Source of the DNA: Fragilaria crotonensis
Lineage: Eukaryota > Bacillariophyta > Fragilariophyceae > Fragilariales > Fragilariaceae
Reading direction: 5' to 3'
Length of the DNA: 64,000 nucleotides
Assembly: GCA_022925895.1 (NCBI GenBank)
Contig: JAKSYS010000072.1
Location: 1-64,000, forward strand
Position 1 is the first letter of the stretch, and every line of letters starts with the position of its first letter. The position numbers and the translations under genes were made by a program. The notes beneath the pieces were generated by a model. That model was given only the letters and a program-made list of their open reading frames with translations, made no database searches and was not told the origin of the DNA. This document shows, one piece after another, positions 20,826-31,493 of this stretch.

Positions 20826-22933
20826 TCAAAGAACGCTCACAATGAAAACGACAAGAGATTGCAAAAGAAACAATACAGACTCCAAGACGCCATCGTTGCG
20901 AAGCACATCATATGGCTGAAAGTGAGTAGCCAATGATGTATAGAAGATCCAAGGGAAGCCGAGTGCGCATAAGATACTGAAGGTGTTCAATCCCAATGCA
21001 TTCAATATAGCCATGTTGCCGAATCCACGTCTAGCAGCTGCCTTTGAAGCGACGATGTTTGGGAGGACAATCCGACTGCCGACACAGTTAATCCAACAAG
21101 GACCGGGGACACTTTCATCAAGTCTGCCGATTAATTGGTTGGTTTATAGGCCGCACAAGAGCAGCCGCACATTACATACACTCACCTGCAAGGCAATCAA
21201 GAGACGCAACCGTAGCGCAACTAGCTATAGCGAGCCACACAAGACTCATCACAACTCCGGCAAACGCCTTGCTTAATGTAGGTTTCGGCATTCCTTGACC
21301 GTCCAAAACTCGAACATCGGGAACGGTGTAATGCAACAACGCCTTGGTTGGGAACAGAAGAATGTGGAACGCCACCCGCACGATTGGTTTGCCTTGGGGA
21401 AAGTCAATGAGCGAGCCGTGACTATTCTCGCTCAGCGCCTGAGCATCTTCGCAAGATGAGTCGCAATCATTTCCGCGCTCAATGGCGATTGCATCAATGA
21501 TTTGGTTAAGCCCCTTTACCACTGCGGCAAAGACGTCAGGATCAGGGGCCATGAGGTAATCTTTGACGCAATTTGTGAGCAACAAGTGCTGGTTTACGAA
21601 GCGTTTCTTCCATCAATGAAACACTTACAGCTGCTCTTCCTTGAATCAGAAGGAATTACTTTCATAATCAGACGATCTGGATCGACTTCTATATTTTTGA
21701 AGTCAGGATAAGTTATGGGTTGCGTCGATAAGTGCACTCCGTCTAAGACGGACTGAACGCTGCTGGAGCTTAACGTGAACCGACGTAGGTTCCAACCATG
21801 TGTAGCCACTTTGCACTTATCGTAGAAAAAATTTCGTTGCCAAAGTAAACACGACATGGGCTCGTGAGACTATACAAGTAGTTTCGAGACAATATGTGAG
21901 ACACGGGGGCAACCGTTTCGTTTTGGCGTGGTCATGACCGAATGTGCAACTTACAGAGTTCACACCGTCGTAAAGAGGATCGTTTCTATTAGCAGTTGGC
22001 AATAGTCTGCCGGCCTCGTCATCGTGCTCTTCTTGGGCAATGCGCTTTTGTTCAGCTCCCGATATCGACAAAGAGTTTGCAAAATTTGAAACAGGATCAG
22101 ATATGCCTGATTTACCAAATGATTCGCTGTCAAGGGGACCGACGTCATGCCGCTTTGAATTGGTGAATGTGGTTTTTATTGTAAGCGATGAACAGTTCAG
22201 AGCAGCAGCATAAAAACGCGTTGCAGAGCACATGGTGAAGCATCGGACTCCTTACCATTTGCGGAAGATGTACAGCAGCGTCACTTCCAGGTACCGTACA
22301 AGAAAACAAGGTGACAATCGAGTCATAGTTGATACAGGCGACAACATACATCACGTAGCCGCTAACCAGTAAACATGCATCGACGAAGCTGATGAAGAGG
22401 TGCTCTTCGTCGTCGCCATCGATTGGCGCAACGTCGTGCAGGACATACCACAAGAAACAAACACTTGTGCCATAAAAGACTTCTCGTGAGACAACAGCAC
22501 GATCGAGCTCCAAAGTGCCCGTCTTAGAAGCAAAAACAGCTAAAGAGCAGACCACCAGCTGGTTGAAAACTTCAGAGCCAAGGATGGTCTAGGGTGGGAA
22601 TGGTTGAGGTAAGTAGTGATGATGAGCGGGATGGTCGCCCTTCAAAAAAGGTGACAATGAAAATGGGGGAATCCACGGACTTACCCCCAATCCAAGTGGT
22701 GAATTCGCAACGAACAAGGCGACTGCGCTAACGAAGAACACTGGCGCTGACGCTCCTGCAGCCATTATTGTCGCCCCTGCGACGTCGTAAGGAATGCTGA
22801 GCTTGGTGGAAATGACATTTAGGGCTGGAAGTAAACGTTCTTCTGTGACAACCGCGTGGACATAAAATGAAATGAGGGAAATGGCGAACAAGCCAACCAT
22901 GGTTGAGAAACTCGCTCGCTCGTCATCAAGCAT
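20826..22933 (-). CDS. K+-dependent Na+/Ca2+ exchanger-like protein (SLC24/NCKX type), 6 exons, two apparent frame slips
   Basis: Exons on the minus strand are 22685-22933, 22256-22588, 21955-22126, 21629-21815, 21186-21560 and 20826-21123, with introns of 96, 129, 139, 68 and 62 bp; phases agree throughout and give about 537 residues. Alpha-repeat 1 is DVAGATIMAAGASAPVFF then TILGSEVFNQLVV. A hydrophilic loop follows (QKRIAQEEHDDEAGRLLP). Alpha-repeat 2 is SPVLVGLTVSAVGLS, then PNIVASKAAARRGFGNMA and ALGLNTFSILCALGFPW. Two frame slips are inferred: a T-run near 22300 in exon 2 and a CC near 21064 in exon 6. The acidic residues that coordinate Ca2+ in characterised NCKX proteins (SAPE and S-x-PD) appear as Val and Asn, so the transported ion is uncertain. 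An upstream first exon may exist, because ATG 22933 begins close to the first helix. Confidence 0.82.
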
Positions 22934-23682
22934 ACTGGTCGTTTTGAAATGAAGACTGGGGAGCGCGATAAGATTGCGTTTTACAGATTCGTGTTTGAAA
23001 GTTAGATTACATAGGTCGCAGGTCGCAGGTGAGTGGAATTCCTGTTGACACAACTCTGTATCGAGAGGGAAGAAACAAGAAAGAGCATAGCGTAATTGCA
23101 CTACCGGTACTACAGTACAAGTATGCCAGTGTAGATGACTTGTCCAATTCGAGTGTGAAATGCGGTGCAGAGTGCAGACAAGAAGCGTCAAATATCCAGC
23201 ATGATGTTCACAAGTACGAGCTGAGGTTTCAGGTTTTACCAGGTATCGAACCATGGCTGCTTATCAGAAATTGTGATCAAGATTCGATAGACTGCTTCCG
23301 AATCAACGAAGATTCGCCCACACGCTTTTCTCGTATACAGTTTGGCGAGTGGAGGTGTCTTCCAACCTGCGTATCATATGATCATACAGTATGTCGTACT
23401 ACTATGTCGTATGATATGTCGTATGTCATGTGTCGTATGTCATATGCATATGTCATATGTCAAGTGCGAAATTCCGTTGGAAAATCACTTCTCGAGTAAC
23501 CGTTTTTACTCATTTTTTCATTTCGGTCGGCATACTGTCGAACAGAAGATATTCCGGATTCCGGAACCTCAAAGGAATGAAACCCTGCACCGAAATGTGA
23601 ACGTGAGCGACAGAGGCACACATGCCACAAACCGATCCTGGACGACAAGCTATTGTGCTAATAGCTAATAGTAACCGTGGCT
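22934..23682. promoter_or_regulatory. divergent spacer with a TATGTCGTA tandem repeat
   Basis: No gene is recognised. Around 23385-23462 there is a degenerate tandem of TATGTCGTA/TATGTCATA units, about nine copies, partly palindromic around CATATG. GTAC palindromes occur at 23098-23112. An open frame crossing the repeat on the plus strand is repeat-driven. Confidence 0.4.
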
Positions 23683-24240
23683 ATGCCCATGTCAATGCGC
23701 ATGTCGACCTTGGTGATCCTGCTTTGGGCTAGCGCCGATGCGTTTTCACGGCATTCTCCCATAACAGCCGCAACAACAGGTTTGGTGAGGTCGCGCTGCT
23801 TCGCCGAACGTGCTCCTCCTCCGCCTCCAGCCTTCCAGCCGAAACCTCTTCCAGTGATTGTCGTTGGTGGGCTATTTCTGTTTGGGTCTTCTGTGAAATC
23901 GAGAGACCGGTTACTTGTTGACGAATTACTAGATCGTGTTCAACAGGTTCTCAACAAGGACCCTACTATCATTATGGAGTTGGGACAGGGTACTACTACT
24001 GGTGGAATATATTCGTCTTTACGAGATACATCCCCAGACGGAATAGAACAGATTATTGCGCAGTTTCAAATTGAAGGAGGGAATGTGTGGGCGCAAGGAA
24101 TTGCATATGGGACTAAGGAAGAAGGTTCAGCTGTGCGGCTCGTTTCCCTTCAAGTAGCCAACATGGACGCCAGCATAAATGGGACGCCTTTCCTTGTCGC
24201 CATTCCAGAGTTTGAAGAATCGCCCGACGTATCAGACTAG
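23683..24240 (+). CDS. plastid-targeted single-pass membrane protein of unknown function
   Basis: The intronless frame gives about 185 residues from ATG 23683; three further ATGs follow within eight codons. The N-terminus is a signal peptide (STLVILLWASADAF) with the plastid-type Ala-Phe junction, then a Pro-rich linker (APPPPPAFQPKP), one transmembrane helix (LPVIVVGGLFLFGSS) and a soluble domain of about 120 residues ending VANMDASINGTPFLVAIP. The arrangement of one helix plus a small alpha/beta domain recalls Coa1/Tim21-like proteins, but this is a weak impression. No catalytic motif is seen. It lies divergent to the exchanger gene and in tandem with the next gene. Confidence 0.68.
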   Translation: MPMSMRMSTLVILLWASADAFSRHSPITAATTGLVRSRCFAERAPPPPPAFQPKPLPVIVVGGLFLFGSSVKSRDRLLVDELLDRVQQVLNKDPTIIMELGQGTTTGGIYSSLRDTSPDGIEQIIAQFQIEGGNVWAQGIAYGTKEEGSAVRLVSLQVANMDASINGTPFLVAIPEFEESPDVSD

Positions 24241-25126
24241 GTGTTTGAGGACTCTTTTCCTATGTGTTAATCTCAAGGACAGTAGATCCTAACACACACA
24301 TGTGCGACCTTCGTGATGTTTGTCCTGGTCCTTCATTTAAAGGGGATGGACCGCATACCACCTCCTAGTGATTGGCTCAGCTCCAGGTGAGAAAATGTTG
24401 ACCAAAAGCCCAAAACGTTCAGGGATTCCTCAACACCTTAAACATCATCAGAATGAGTATCGTCAGATCACGCAGATGCATGAAGGATGAAGATAAACTT
24501 GCAGTCAATTCAGAACAACGGGTGTTGAGGACTATCGCGAGTCTAACCTGGTTCTGCTCTTCAGTACGTGAGGAGGTTATCACGGAGGAAGGTTGACTGG
24601 GCGTGGCTCTAGCAGTCAGAATTGTACCTCGGTACCTTCGTACAGGAGTATATCTTCCTGTTGTTTGTCTTCAATAGACTGTCTGAACTCTGAACATTGC
24701 TGAAATGCAGAGCACTTGTACACTGTACCATGCAATACAGTACGATGGCGATGTTGTACGCTTTACTCTACCGTAGTATTATACTTGTACAAGGAATATA
24801 CCAGTGTACTGGAACAAATGGGGAGGGGTGCATTCCGGTGTACTCGTACAGTACAAGTATGATACAGAACAAGTAATCTCGAATCTGAGTTTCTGAGGCC
24901 TGGGTGTGGAATCTAGAATCTTACTTTCTGACCCCTCTCGTAAAAATCCTAACTGCAATCCGACGCTTTGTTGTGATCTTATCTGGACTCTCGACGATGA
25001 CAGAATTTGAATGAATGATTCAAAGAGTTGCTCACAAACAGGAACACTCATGTTGATTCAAGACGTTGATTCATCGATATAGATTTAACTCTAGGAGTCT
25101 GGCGCCCCGTTGGTCGTAGAGACACA
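24241..25126. promoter_or_regulatory. tandem spacer, GTAC-rich in its second half
   Basis: Bases 24600-24870 contain CGGTACCTTCGTACAGG, GTACACTGTACC and TACTCGTACAGTACAAG palindromes. The first half shows nothing recognisable, and no RNA gene or conserved frame is seen on either strand. Confidence 0.35.
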
Positions 25127-27139
25127 ATGTTTCAAGTGGCCGTTCGACGCCTGGCCCCAAAACGATGGCACCACCACAACCTTGTGGAAGGCAATCGTTT
25201 CACCGGGCCATCCCATTTCAGTCTTATTTCTTCCTTCGAACCAGCTAACTCGATACAACCACGAAAGAAGTGTCACGCAATCCAGTTGGGTAGTTGTCGA
25301 ATAAACTACAGCAATTTCCAGATTATACACGGTGGACACAGCAGGTCGTTTCCTTTTCTACACCACCAGCGCCGATGGTTCAGTGACGAGAAGCCTCCTC
25401 CTCCTCCTCTCAAGAAAGCTCAGGAGGAGCCCGGACGACTCAGTCAGATAGTTCCGGCACTGCGGCAGCGTGCCACAAACTTTAATACTGGAGATTTGAT
25501 GTCTGTGTACGCGATAGCCGTGCTCATACTTGTCATCATTTTTTCACCTTTTGTTGCCAGGTACGTTCTTGATGGTACACTATCGTCAACCCGAAGATTT
25601 TGGATTGTTGTTGGATACATTAAGCGCACCTCTGTACGTGATTCGCACTCACTAACTGATGCCCGCGCGATAAAGCCAAATGAGAAAGTCGGACAGTATG
25701 TACGAGGAAATTGAGACCGATGATCCAGTCGCTCACACGGAGAAGAATTATCGTCGTTTGCTGATGGATCCGCAGCTGGCGGAGCATATCCTAGAACGCT
25801 TGTGGGGGAAAGAGATAGACGGTCTCACGATCTCCAAAAACCTCGAATCGTCACCAGTAGTACGGATTTGATCCAGGAAGTCTTGAACTCGGAGGTGGTT
25901 CAATCTGCAGTGGCGAATCTCATTGCAAGTGTATTGAATTCGGACCAGTTTCAAGAAGCGTGTCAAATGTTGTTAAAGAGTCTTTGGCACGATTTGGTGA
26001 ACGATCCCGAGACGATATCTCAAGTAGTGCAACTGCTACAAAATGCAATCCAGAATAACGACATTCAGAGGTCTATACGAAAGCTTGTGCTACAAATTAT
26101 CAACGACAAGGAAGTTTATGATGAGTTAACGAAACTTCTCGTGCGACTTGGGCAGGATAAGGAGGTTCTCAAGGCAACGCAAAGTTTGCTGACGGAGAGT
26201 GCTCATAATGCGTTGAACGATCCTGAGATTTTAGATCATTCGATGGAGTTCGCCACAGATGTGGTTGGCGATGACATTGTGCAAAGAACATCAGGAGAAG
26301 CTCTACGAAACACAGTCACTTACGCTGTCCGTCCTGGCCTTTCGACATTTCTTTCACTTGTGGGGGTTGCATTGTTTCTCTTTGGCTTGTCAGCCCTAGC
26401 AAATTCCCGTGCGACCGACCAGGAAGCATTAATTGTGGAGAAGGCCATGTCCACAGTTGCGCGAAACATTCAATCTACTGCGGTAGAAGGAATCGGGGCC
26501 CTGTTGGCTCTTCCTGTCCGTCTGCTTTCAGCATGTTTCAATGTGTTGTCTGCCGTGGTAACGTTTCCGCTGAAATTGATACACCAGGGTGTTACAATCG
26601 TGGGAAAGTCAGGAGATGCCATCGGGAGATCTATTGCAGGTGCCGTGTATTATGTTGTCGGCCTTCCGGGTGCATTGTTCAGGGCTTCGGTGTCTTTGAT
26701 TGGTCGTGTCGGAAAATCAATGACGGGAAGTGTATCGCGTGCTTTCTTTGCCTCACTCGCGAGTATTTCGGGATTTTGTGTCGGCATTGGTACTGCTCTT
26801 ACCTCCCCTGTAACATCCCTTCTCTCGGCTGCACTTCGAGTCAGCTCCGAGATGTTGTCGTCCATGATAGCTGGAGTGGAAAGGGCGGTTGAAAGATGCG
26901 ACAGGTGGATTGAACATGTATTCGAGTCAATAGCGAAATCGTCGAGTCACGCTGTAGATGCCGTGGTAAATGTCGTTGTGAATGCGTCTGATGCCTCGTT
27001 AAGAGTCGTTACGCAAGCCTCTGATGCCTCATTGAGGGTCGTCGTGCAAGCCTCTGATGCCGTCGTCGGTTGGGTTTCGAAGTTGGTTAATTTTGTGACG
27101 AGAAGGGGTGAAAATGGCACAAGTACGTCTACACCTTAG
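25127..27139 (+). CDS. probable mitochondrial membrane protein of unknown function, 2 exons, one apparent frame slip
   Basis: Exon 1 (25127-25560) ends at a strong donor AG|GTACGT; exon 2 starts at 25697 after a 136-bp intron and runs to 27139, about 625 residues in total. The N-terminus MFQVAVRRLAPKRWHHHN is basic and amphipathic, like a mitochondrial presequence. A Pro-rich segment (EKPPPPPLKKAQEEP) precedes the first transmembrane helix (VYAIAVLILVIIFSPFVA). A helical region with Asn/Asp-rich turns follows (LNDPEILDHSME), then a second helix (LSTFLSLVGVALFLFGLSALA) and long amphipathic stretches. Near the end there is a short repeat, ASDASLRVV, three times. The frame slips once near 25862, where one extra G would convert VVR-stop into VVRDLIQEVLNSEVV. 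I do not recognise the family. Confidence 0.68.
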
Positions 27140-27681
27140 AAGAGATTTGAACGGTAGTAAACAACAGTGTTATTTGAATGCATGCGTTGGGGTACTAACC
27201 CTGAGCAAATCGACTCCCAGAGGTTACAAATGAGTTAAGTGTAGCTAGCAGTGACGCCATAGGTTGTAGGTGAGGCAAATCGAGGCGTCCGTTTGAAGAG
27301 CTAAGGATTATTATAGTGTGTTAGCGGCACGTATGCAGTACGCACATCCCAAGCCTTTTACAAGGCACTGGAGTAGAGTCTACTGGTCTACTGCTACAAT
27401 ACCCAAAACACGAACCTATCGTATCGATCACAAATCCCGATCCATTCAAGTATCCGAAGCGAACACTCAAGATTCACATGGAACCAATTGGGGGCAGGGG
27501 TGTCAAGTTAAACACACGAACTCTGCACCGTTACTCCTTCAGTCATAAAAAAACAAATCAAGTCTGTCGTTATTGTCAGCACAGAGCAGTGTATCTCAAG
27601 AAGGACCCCGTACACGCATACATACCGGGCTAGCAACATCATCAAAGATACTCCATTATCTTGTTAACAGCAAGACAAATC
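27140..27681. promoter_or_regulatory. spacer upstream of PSMD9
   Basis: This stretch contains a short TAGAGTCTACTGGTCTACTG segment at about 27372-27392 but no clear gene. It presumably holds the 3' UTR of the preceding gene and the promoter of PSMD9. Confidence 0.3.
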
Positions 27682-28499
27682 ATGGAACAAGAAGCCCGAA
27701 ATCGCGTGGCTGAGTTGGACGTGAAGCGCCGCGCTCTCGAATCCGAAGGTGCTGCCATTATCTCGGAATTAGAAGCAACTCCGGAAGGAGGTGGTGCACC
27801 CATGGGCATTGACACTCCCCTCGTGGATTCTGAAGGCTATCCACGAGGTGATGTCGATGTGGTTCGAGCGCGCACCCTTCGTACGCGACTCAATGTCATT
27901 CGCACGGATCACAAGATTCTGATGAAAGAGGTGGAAGAGGCGTTGGTCCAGCTTGCGGCCTTTCGTAGTCCAAGCAAAGCCCAGGAAGAAGCGGAAGAAC
28001 TCGAAAAGCGAAAGGCAGTGAAACCCACCCCAAAGTTTGATCCCAAGACAGGAAAATGGGTGGTGATGAACTGGGATGGGACTGTGGCCGGGGTTCCGGG
28101 AGGCGAAAAGCGGCACTTTGACCGACTCGACCAGGACGAAGTAGTGGATGATGCCTCACAGATGGTGCAAGATACGAATATGACCGAGATTCCAGCTTCC
28201 TCTGTCGACACAGCTGCTGAACCGTTGGTACCATTTGCTCGCATTAACTTCGTTAGTCCGGGATCACCTGCCGCAGAAGCCAGTATGGAAGAAAACGACC
28301 TCGTGTTGGACTTCGGAGGTATCAATCACACCAACCATAACGACTTGACTGCCATTGGTGAGCTGGTACCCCGTACTGCTGCTAATAATCAGAGTTGGAG
28401 GTAAAAATACTTCGAGATGGGTCCGAACTCTGGTTGAAGTTGAAACCAAGTCCTTGGCATGGTCGGGGACTCTTGGGGTGCCACATTGTTAAATACTAG
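27682..28499 (+). CDS. PSMD9: 26S proteasome assembly chaperone PSMD9/Nas2 (p27), one apparent frame slip
   Basis: Nas2/p27 is an assembly chaperone that binds the Rpt5 ATPase of the proteasome base. The N-terminal coiled coil (MEQEARNRVAELDVKRRALE) is followed by the invariant PLVDSEGYPRGDVDVVRAR and by NVIRTDHKILMKEVEEAL, both diagnostic. A PDZ domain starts at PFARINFVSPGSPAAEA and continues to TAIGELV. The frame then hits a stop at 28402, but the adjacent frame carries the expected end of the PDZ domain (ELEVKILRDGSELWLKLKP, then GRGLLGCHIV) to TAG at 28497-28499. One missing base near 28391 would explain this. A lysine-rich insertion and an acidic linker lie between the two domains. Total about 272 residues. 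ATG 27682 was chosen because the family begins with this helix. Confidence 0.92.
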
Positions 28500-28602
28500 T
28501 ACTAAGCTATAGATTGAAAGAGGGAGCTGTGGAGTGACACCATACTTGCAGACTCAACGTCTCTCGACGGCGTTAATATAATGATGGTACACGATTTGCA
28601 CT

Positions 28603-29145
28603 CTACATGTTGTCATTCCGACTCCTGGATTCCTCATCAATCTTTTGAATCATATTGTCGACAGCGCTTCTAATCTTGTCTGGGGTGGATTTCCCATCGT
28701 TCCATGCAGGTTTCATATTGTCTTGCAGCATGAATCGTCCCACAAGCTCTCCTTTGTGCACTGTCAGCCAGTGCTTCTTTTCCTCCTTATCGAACGATGT
28801 CCTGATTGTTGAATCGGATGACGTGAGTGTGAATTCAAAAACAATAATCAAAATCATCTAGGAAAGCAAAGTTCTAACATACCAGATTCGAGCCATATCC
28901 TTATCATAGGAAGGAAACTTGATGACAAAGGTACCGTCGTCCTCCAACTGCAACCCTGTGTGCAGGCCATGTTTTTCGATCCAGTTGCTTTGTTCCGACT
29001 GGAGATATTCAAGAACCAGTTGCGAAAGCGGATGCACGTATTGCACCTTTCCTGGATTTGTCGTTGTTTTTGTTGTTGATAGACACCGGTGAGCGGATGA
29101 GAAAGATCTCATTGATGGTAGGAGGTGGTGAGAGACGCGCAGCAT
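28603..29145 (-). CDS. small probable mitochondrial protein of unknown function, 2 exons
   Basis: Exon 1 (28883-29145) and exon 2 (28603-28801) are joined across an 81-bp intron (GTATGT...AATCAG, phase 2) to give about 153 residues. The N-terminus MLRVSHHLLPSMRSFSSAHR is rich in Ser and Arg without acids, typical of mitochondrial import. The mature part contains SQLVLEYLQSEQSNWIEKHG, FVIKFPSYDKDMARIW and, after the splice, TSFDKEEKKHWLTVHKGELVGRF. No known domain is recognised. It converges with PSMD9 (103 bp between stops) and is divergent from the Obg gene. Confidence 0.7.
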
Positions 29146-29710
29146 GGTTCAGAAATTGTTTGCTGGTCTAAAGGTTTTTTTTCCAATTCGTGCACAACCG
29201 ACTGGTTCGAATCAGGAAAATGACGAAACGCCTCTGACTCGAACGTGAAAAATGCACTTATGATGATAGAGTAGTATGAAGCGTACTGTAGTATCAGATA
29301 ATAGTGCAGCGTTGTTCGGATGTTTGGATTCGTGTTCGCCCGTACTGCAGTACCTTTTTCTACTACTCCGATGATCGAGTAGATATGGTAGTACCTGGTA
29401 CTGTACCAGCCGTACATTACAGATATCAAAAGTATGTATGAGTGATGGTAGTACTAGTACCGTATGCAGTATGCATGTGGCCAACTCGCGAGAGCTCTGA
29501 TTGGGTTATGAGCATTCAGAGCCCTGCCATCACTTGTCGGAAATCGAGAGAAGTGATGCTGGTCAATTTTTATTCTGTTCTTTCGCTGAAGTCGCCAGTG
29601 ACACAGTAGGACAAACAAAGGCCTCACACTCGTTGCACTGTCTTCGCCGGCGTTGCAATCATTGAATCTCAAGATTGACGGCACCGATCCTTTTTTTACA
29701 TTGTAGATCA
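29146..29710. promoter_or_regulatory. divergent promoter region with GTAC palindromes
   Basis: Bases 29270-29470 hold CGTACTGTAGTATCAG, TACTACTCC, GTAGTACCTGGTACTGTACC and GTAGTACTAGTACCG units. No gene is seen between the mitochondrial protein and Obg. Confidence 0.4.
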
Positions 29711-31488
29711 ATGGTCTCAAGAATATACACCGCGATTGTGTGTGGCATCACAGTCGCCCATAGTTTCCAGATACCATGCTCGTTATCCAGAACACTAAAT
29801 CTCAGAATGGCGACGCCAGTCACTGAAGATCCTGGTTTCCAAGTATTCGATGCCGATCGCGAAGATGCGGAGAACGCCCGCAAGAAAACACTTGAAAATC
29901 GTCGCCAGAAATCTCTTAAAACCCATGGAGCATCGGAACGCGACGACCCGGAATGGCAATTCTTCGACACGGCCCGCGTGCACGTTGCTGGAGGCGACGG
30001 CGGAAACGGGTGTGTCGCCATGAGACGCGAAAAGGGAACTCCCATGGGTGGGCCAAGTGGAGGTCGAGGTGGATCGGGAGGAAGTGTCTGGTTTGTATGT
30101 GACGACGGGATCAACACCCTGGCGCCTCTCCGAAACCAAGTACATATGCGAGCTCAGAAGGGGCGCAATGGATTGGGTAAAGGTCTTGATGGACAGAAAG
30201 GAAGGATACCATAGTCAAAGTTCCTCCGGGAACCCTTGTGAGAGATCTTCTTTCGCAAAAAATTGCTGGCGAACTTCGGACTCACGGTGAGCGCCTGTTG
30301 GTCGCCAAGGGTGGGAGAGGGGGGCGTGGGAATGCTGCGTTCAAGACAAATCACCGCACTGCCCCTAAACTTGCGGAGCACGGTGAACCAGCTGCTAAAC
30401 GATGGTTATCAATTGAATTACGCCTAGTTGCCGACGTTGGCTTTTTGGGTGTGCCCAATGCCGGAAAATCCACTCTTTTGGCTGCAGCTTCCAATGCTAG
30501 GCCAAAGATTGCCAACTATCCATTTACCACTATTGTGCCGAATCTTGGAGTATGCGACCTTGGAGAAGAAGGAGCTGGACTGATCTTATGTGATATTCCT
30601 GGATTGATTGAGGGAGCTTCTAAGGGTGCTGGGTTGGGACAAGCATTCTTACGCCACGTTCAGCGCTGTAAGGTTTTGTTACATGTTGTCGACGGAACAT
30701 CCGCGGACCCAATCGGAGACTTTAAGACTATCAACAATGAACTTAAGGAATACGACGAAATCCTTGCTGAAAAACCTCAAGTCGTTGTTCTCAACAAATG
30801 CGATGTGTCAGAGGTTCGAGAGGTGCAAGAGGAGCTTGTGGATCAGCTGAAGAAAGAAGCTGGCCATTCTCGAGTTTTGACTATCTCTGCGGCTACGAGG
30901 GAAAACGTAAAGGAGCTCATGAATCGGCTCAAGAAATTCGTCGCCACACAACCTGAAGCAGACCTCCCTCCACCTCCTGAAATCGACTTTTCGATCAATG
31001 CTCTCGACGAAGACAGCGATGACTTTGAAATCATTAGTGATCCTGCCTACCCAGGACAGTGGCGCGTCAAGGGGGCGTATATTGAGCAGATCTCTCGCAT
31101 GACTCACTGGGAATACCCAGAAGCTGTGGAGCGGTTTGGTCGTCAGTTGGAAGCCATGGATATATCCGAGGAATTGCAACGCCGAGGCGCAAAGCCGAGG
31201 GATTTGGTCATGGTGGACGTTTACGATTTTGAGTTTGCTCCCGGTCTCACCAACATGTACATTCCTGAAGATTTGCTGGAGAGGGACTATCTTTATGAAA
31301 ATCCTCCAGAAGAAGAGGTAGAACGAGAAGAGGGGGAATGGCGATCATTCAGGGATGGCGGCTACATGGATGTTGATACTGATGAATTGGTTGGTTTCGA
31401 TGAGGATGGCGATTGGGAATTGTTGGACGACGATTTTGATGAGTCGAATTTCGTGTTGGAAGACGATGAGGTGTGGATGTCTAACTAG
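29711..31488 (+). CDS. obg: plastid Obg/CgtA-type GTPase, with one apparent frame slip
   Basis: Obg GTPases act in large-ribosomal-subunit maturation. The N-terminus MVSRIYTAIVCGITVAHSFQIP is a signal peptide with a plastid-type Ser-Phe junction, so this is the plastid form. The glycine-rich Obg fold follows (HVAGGDGGNGCVAMRREK, GGPSGGRGGSGGSVW). The G domain has G1 GVPNAGKSTLLAA, G3 DIPGLIEGASKGAGLG and G4 NKCD. A C-terminal OCT domain (PGQWRVKGAYIEQISRM, VMVDVYDFEF) and a very acidic tail complete it. The frame slips once near 30202, where AAAGGAAGG lacks one base relative to the family GKDTIVKVPPGT; the following frame runs on from there. Total about 592 residues. Its stop lies 5 bp from that of the convergent AlkB gene. 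ATG 29711 was preferred over an upstream in-frame codon because it starts the signal peptide. Confidence 0.93.
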
Positions 31489-31493
31489 ATAAC

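Noticed and set aside
21561-21600. A 40-bp intron ending at ACCAG in the exchanger gene, with continuation LVAHKLRQRLPHG
   Set aside because: It would be far shorter than the other introns and would need another frame slip; the 68-bp intron ending at CAAAG keeps the frame.
23029-23499. 156-codon plus-strand frame upstream of the plastid membrane protein gene
   Set aside because: Its second half is the translated TATGTCGTA repeat and the rest overlaps the exchanger's upstream region; no family resemblance.
2388-31488. Interpretation of the frame slips as programmed frameshifting or as mass pseudogenisation
   Set aside because: No common slippery heptamer or stop-codon context is shared, the slips sit beside different short homopolymers, and neighbouring genes of the same kind are intact. 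Assembly error explains all of them more simply.
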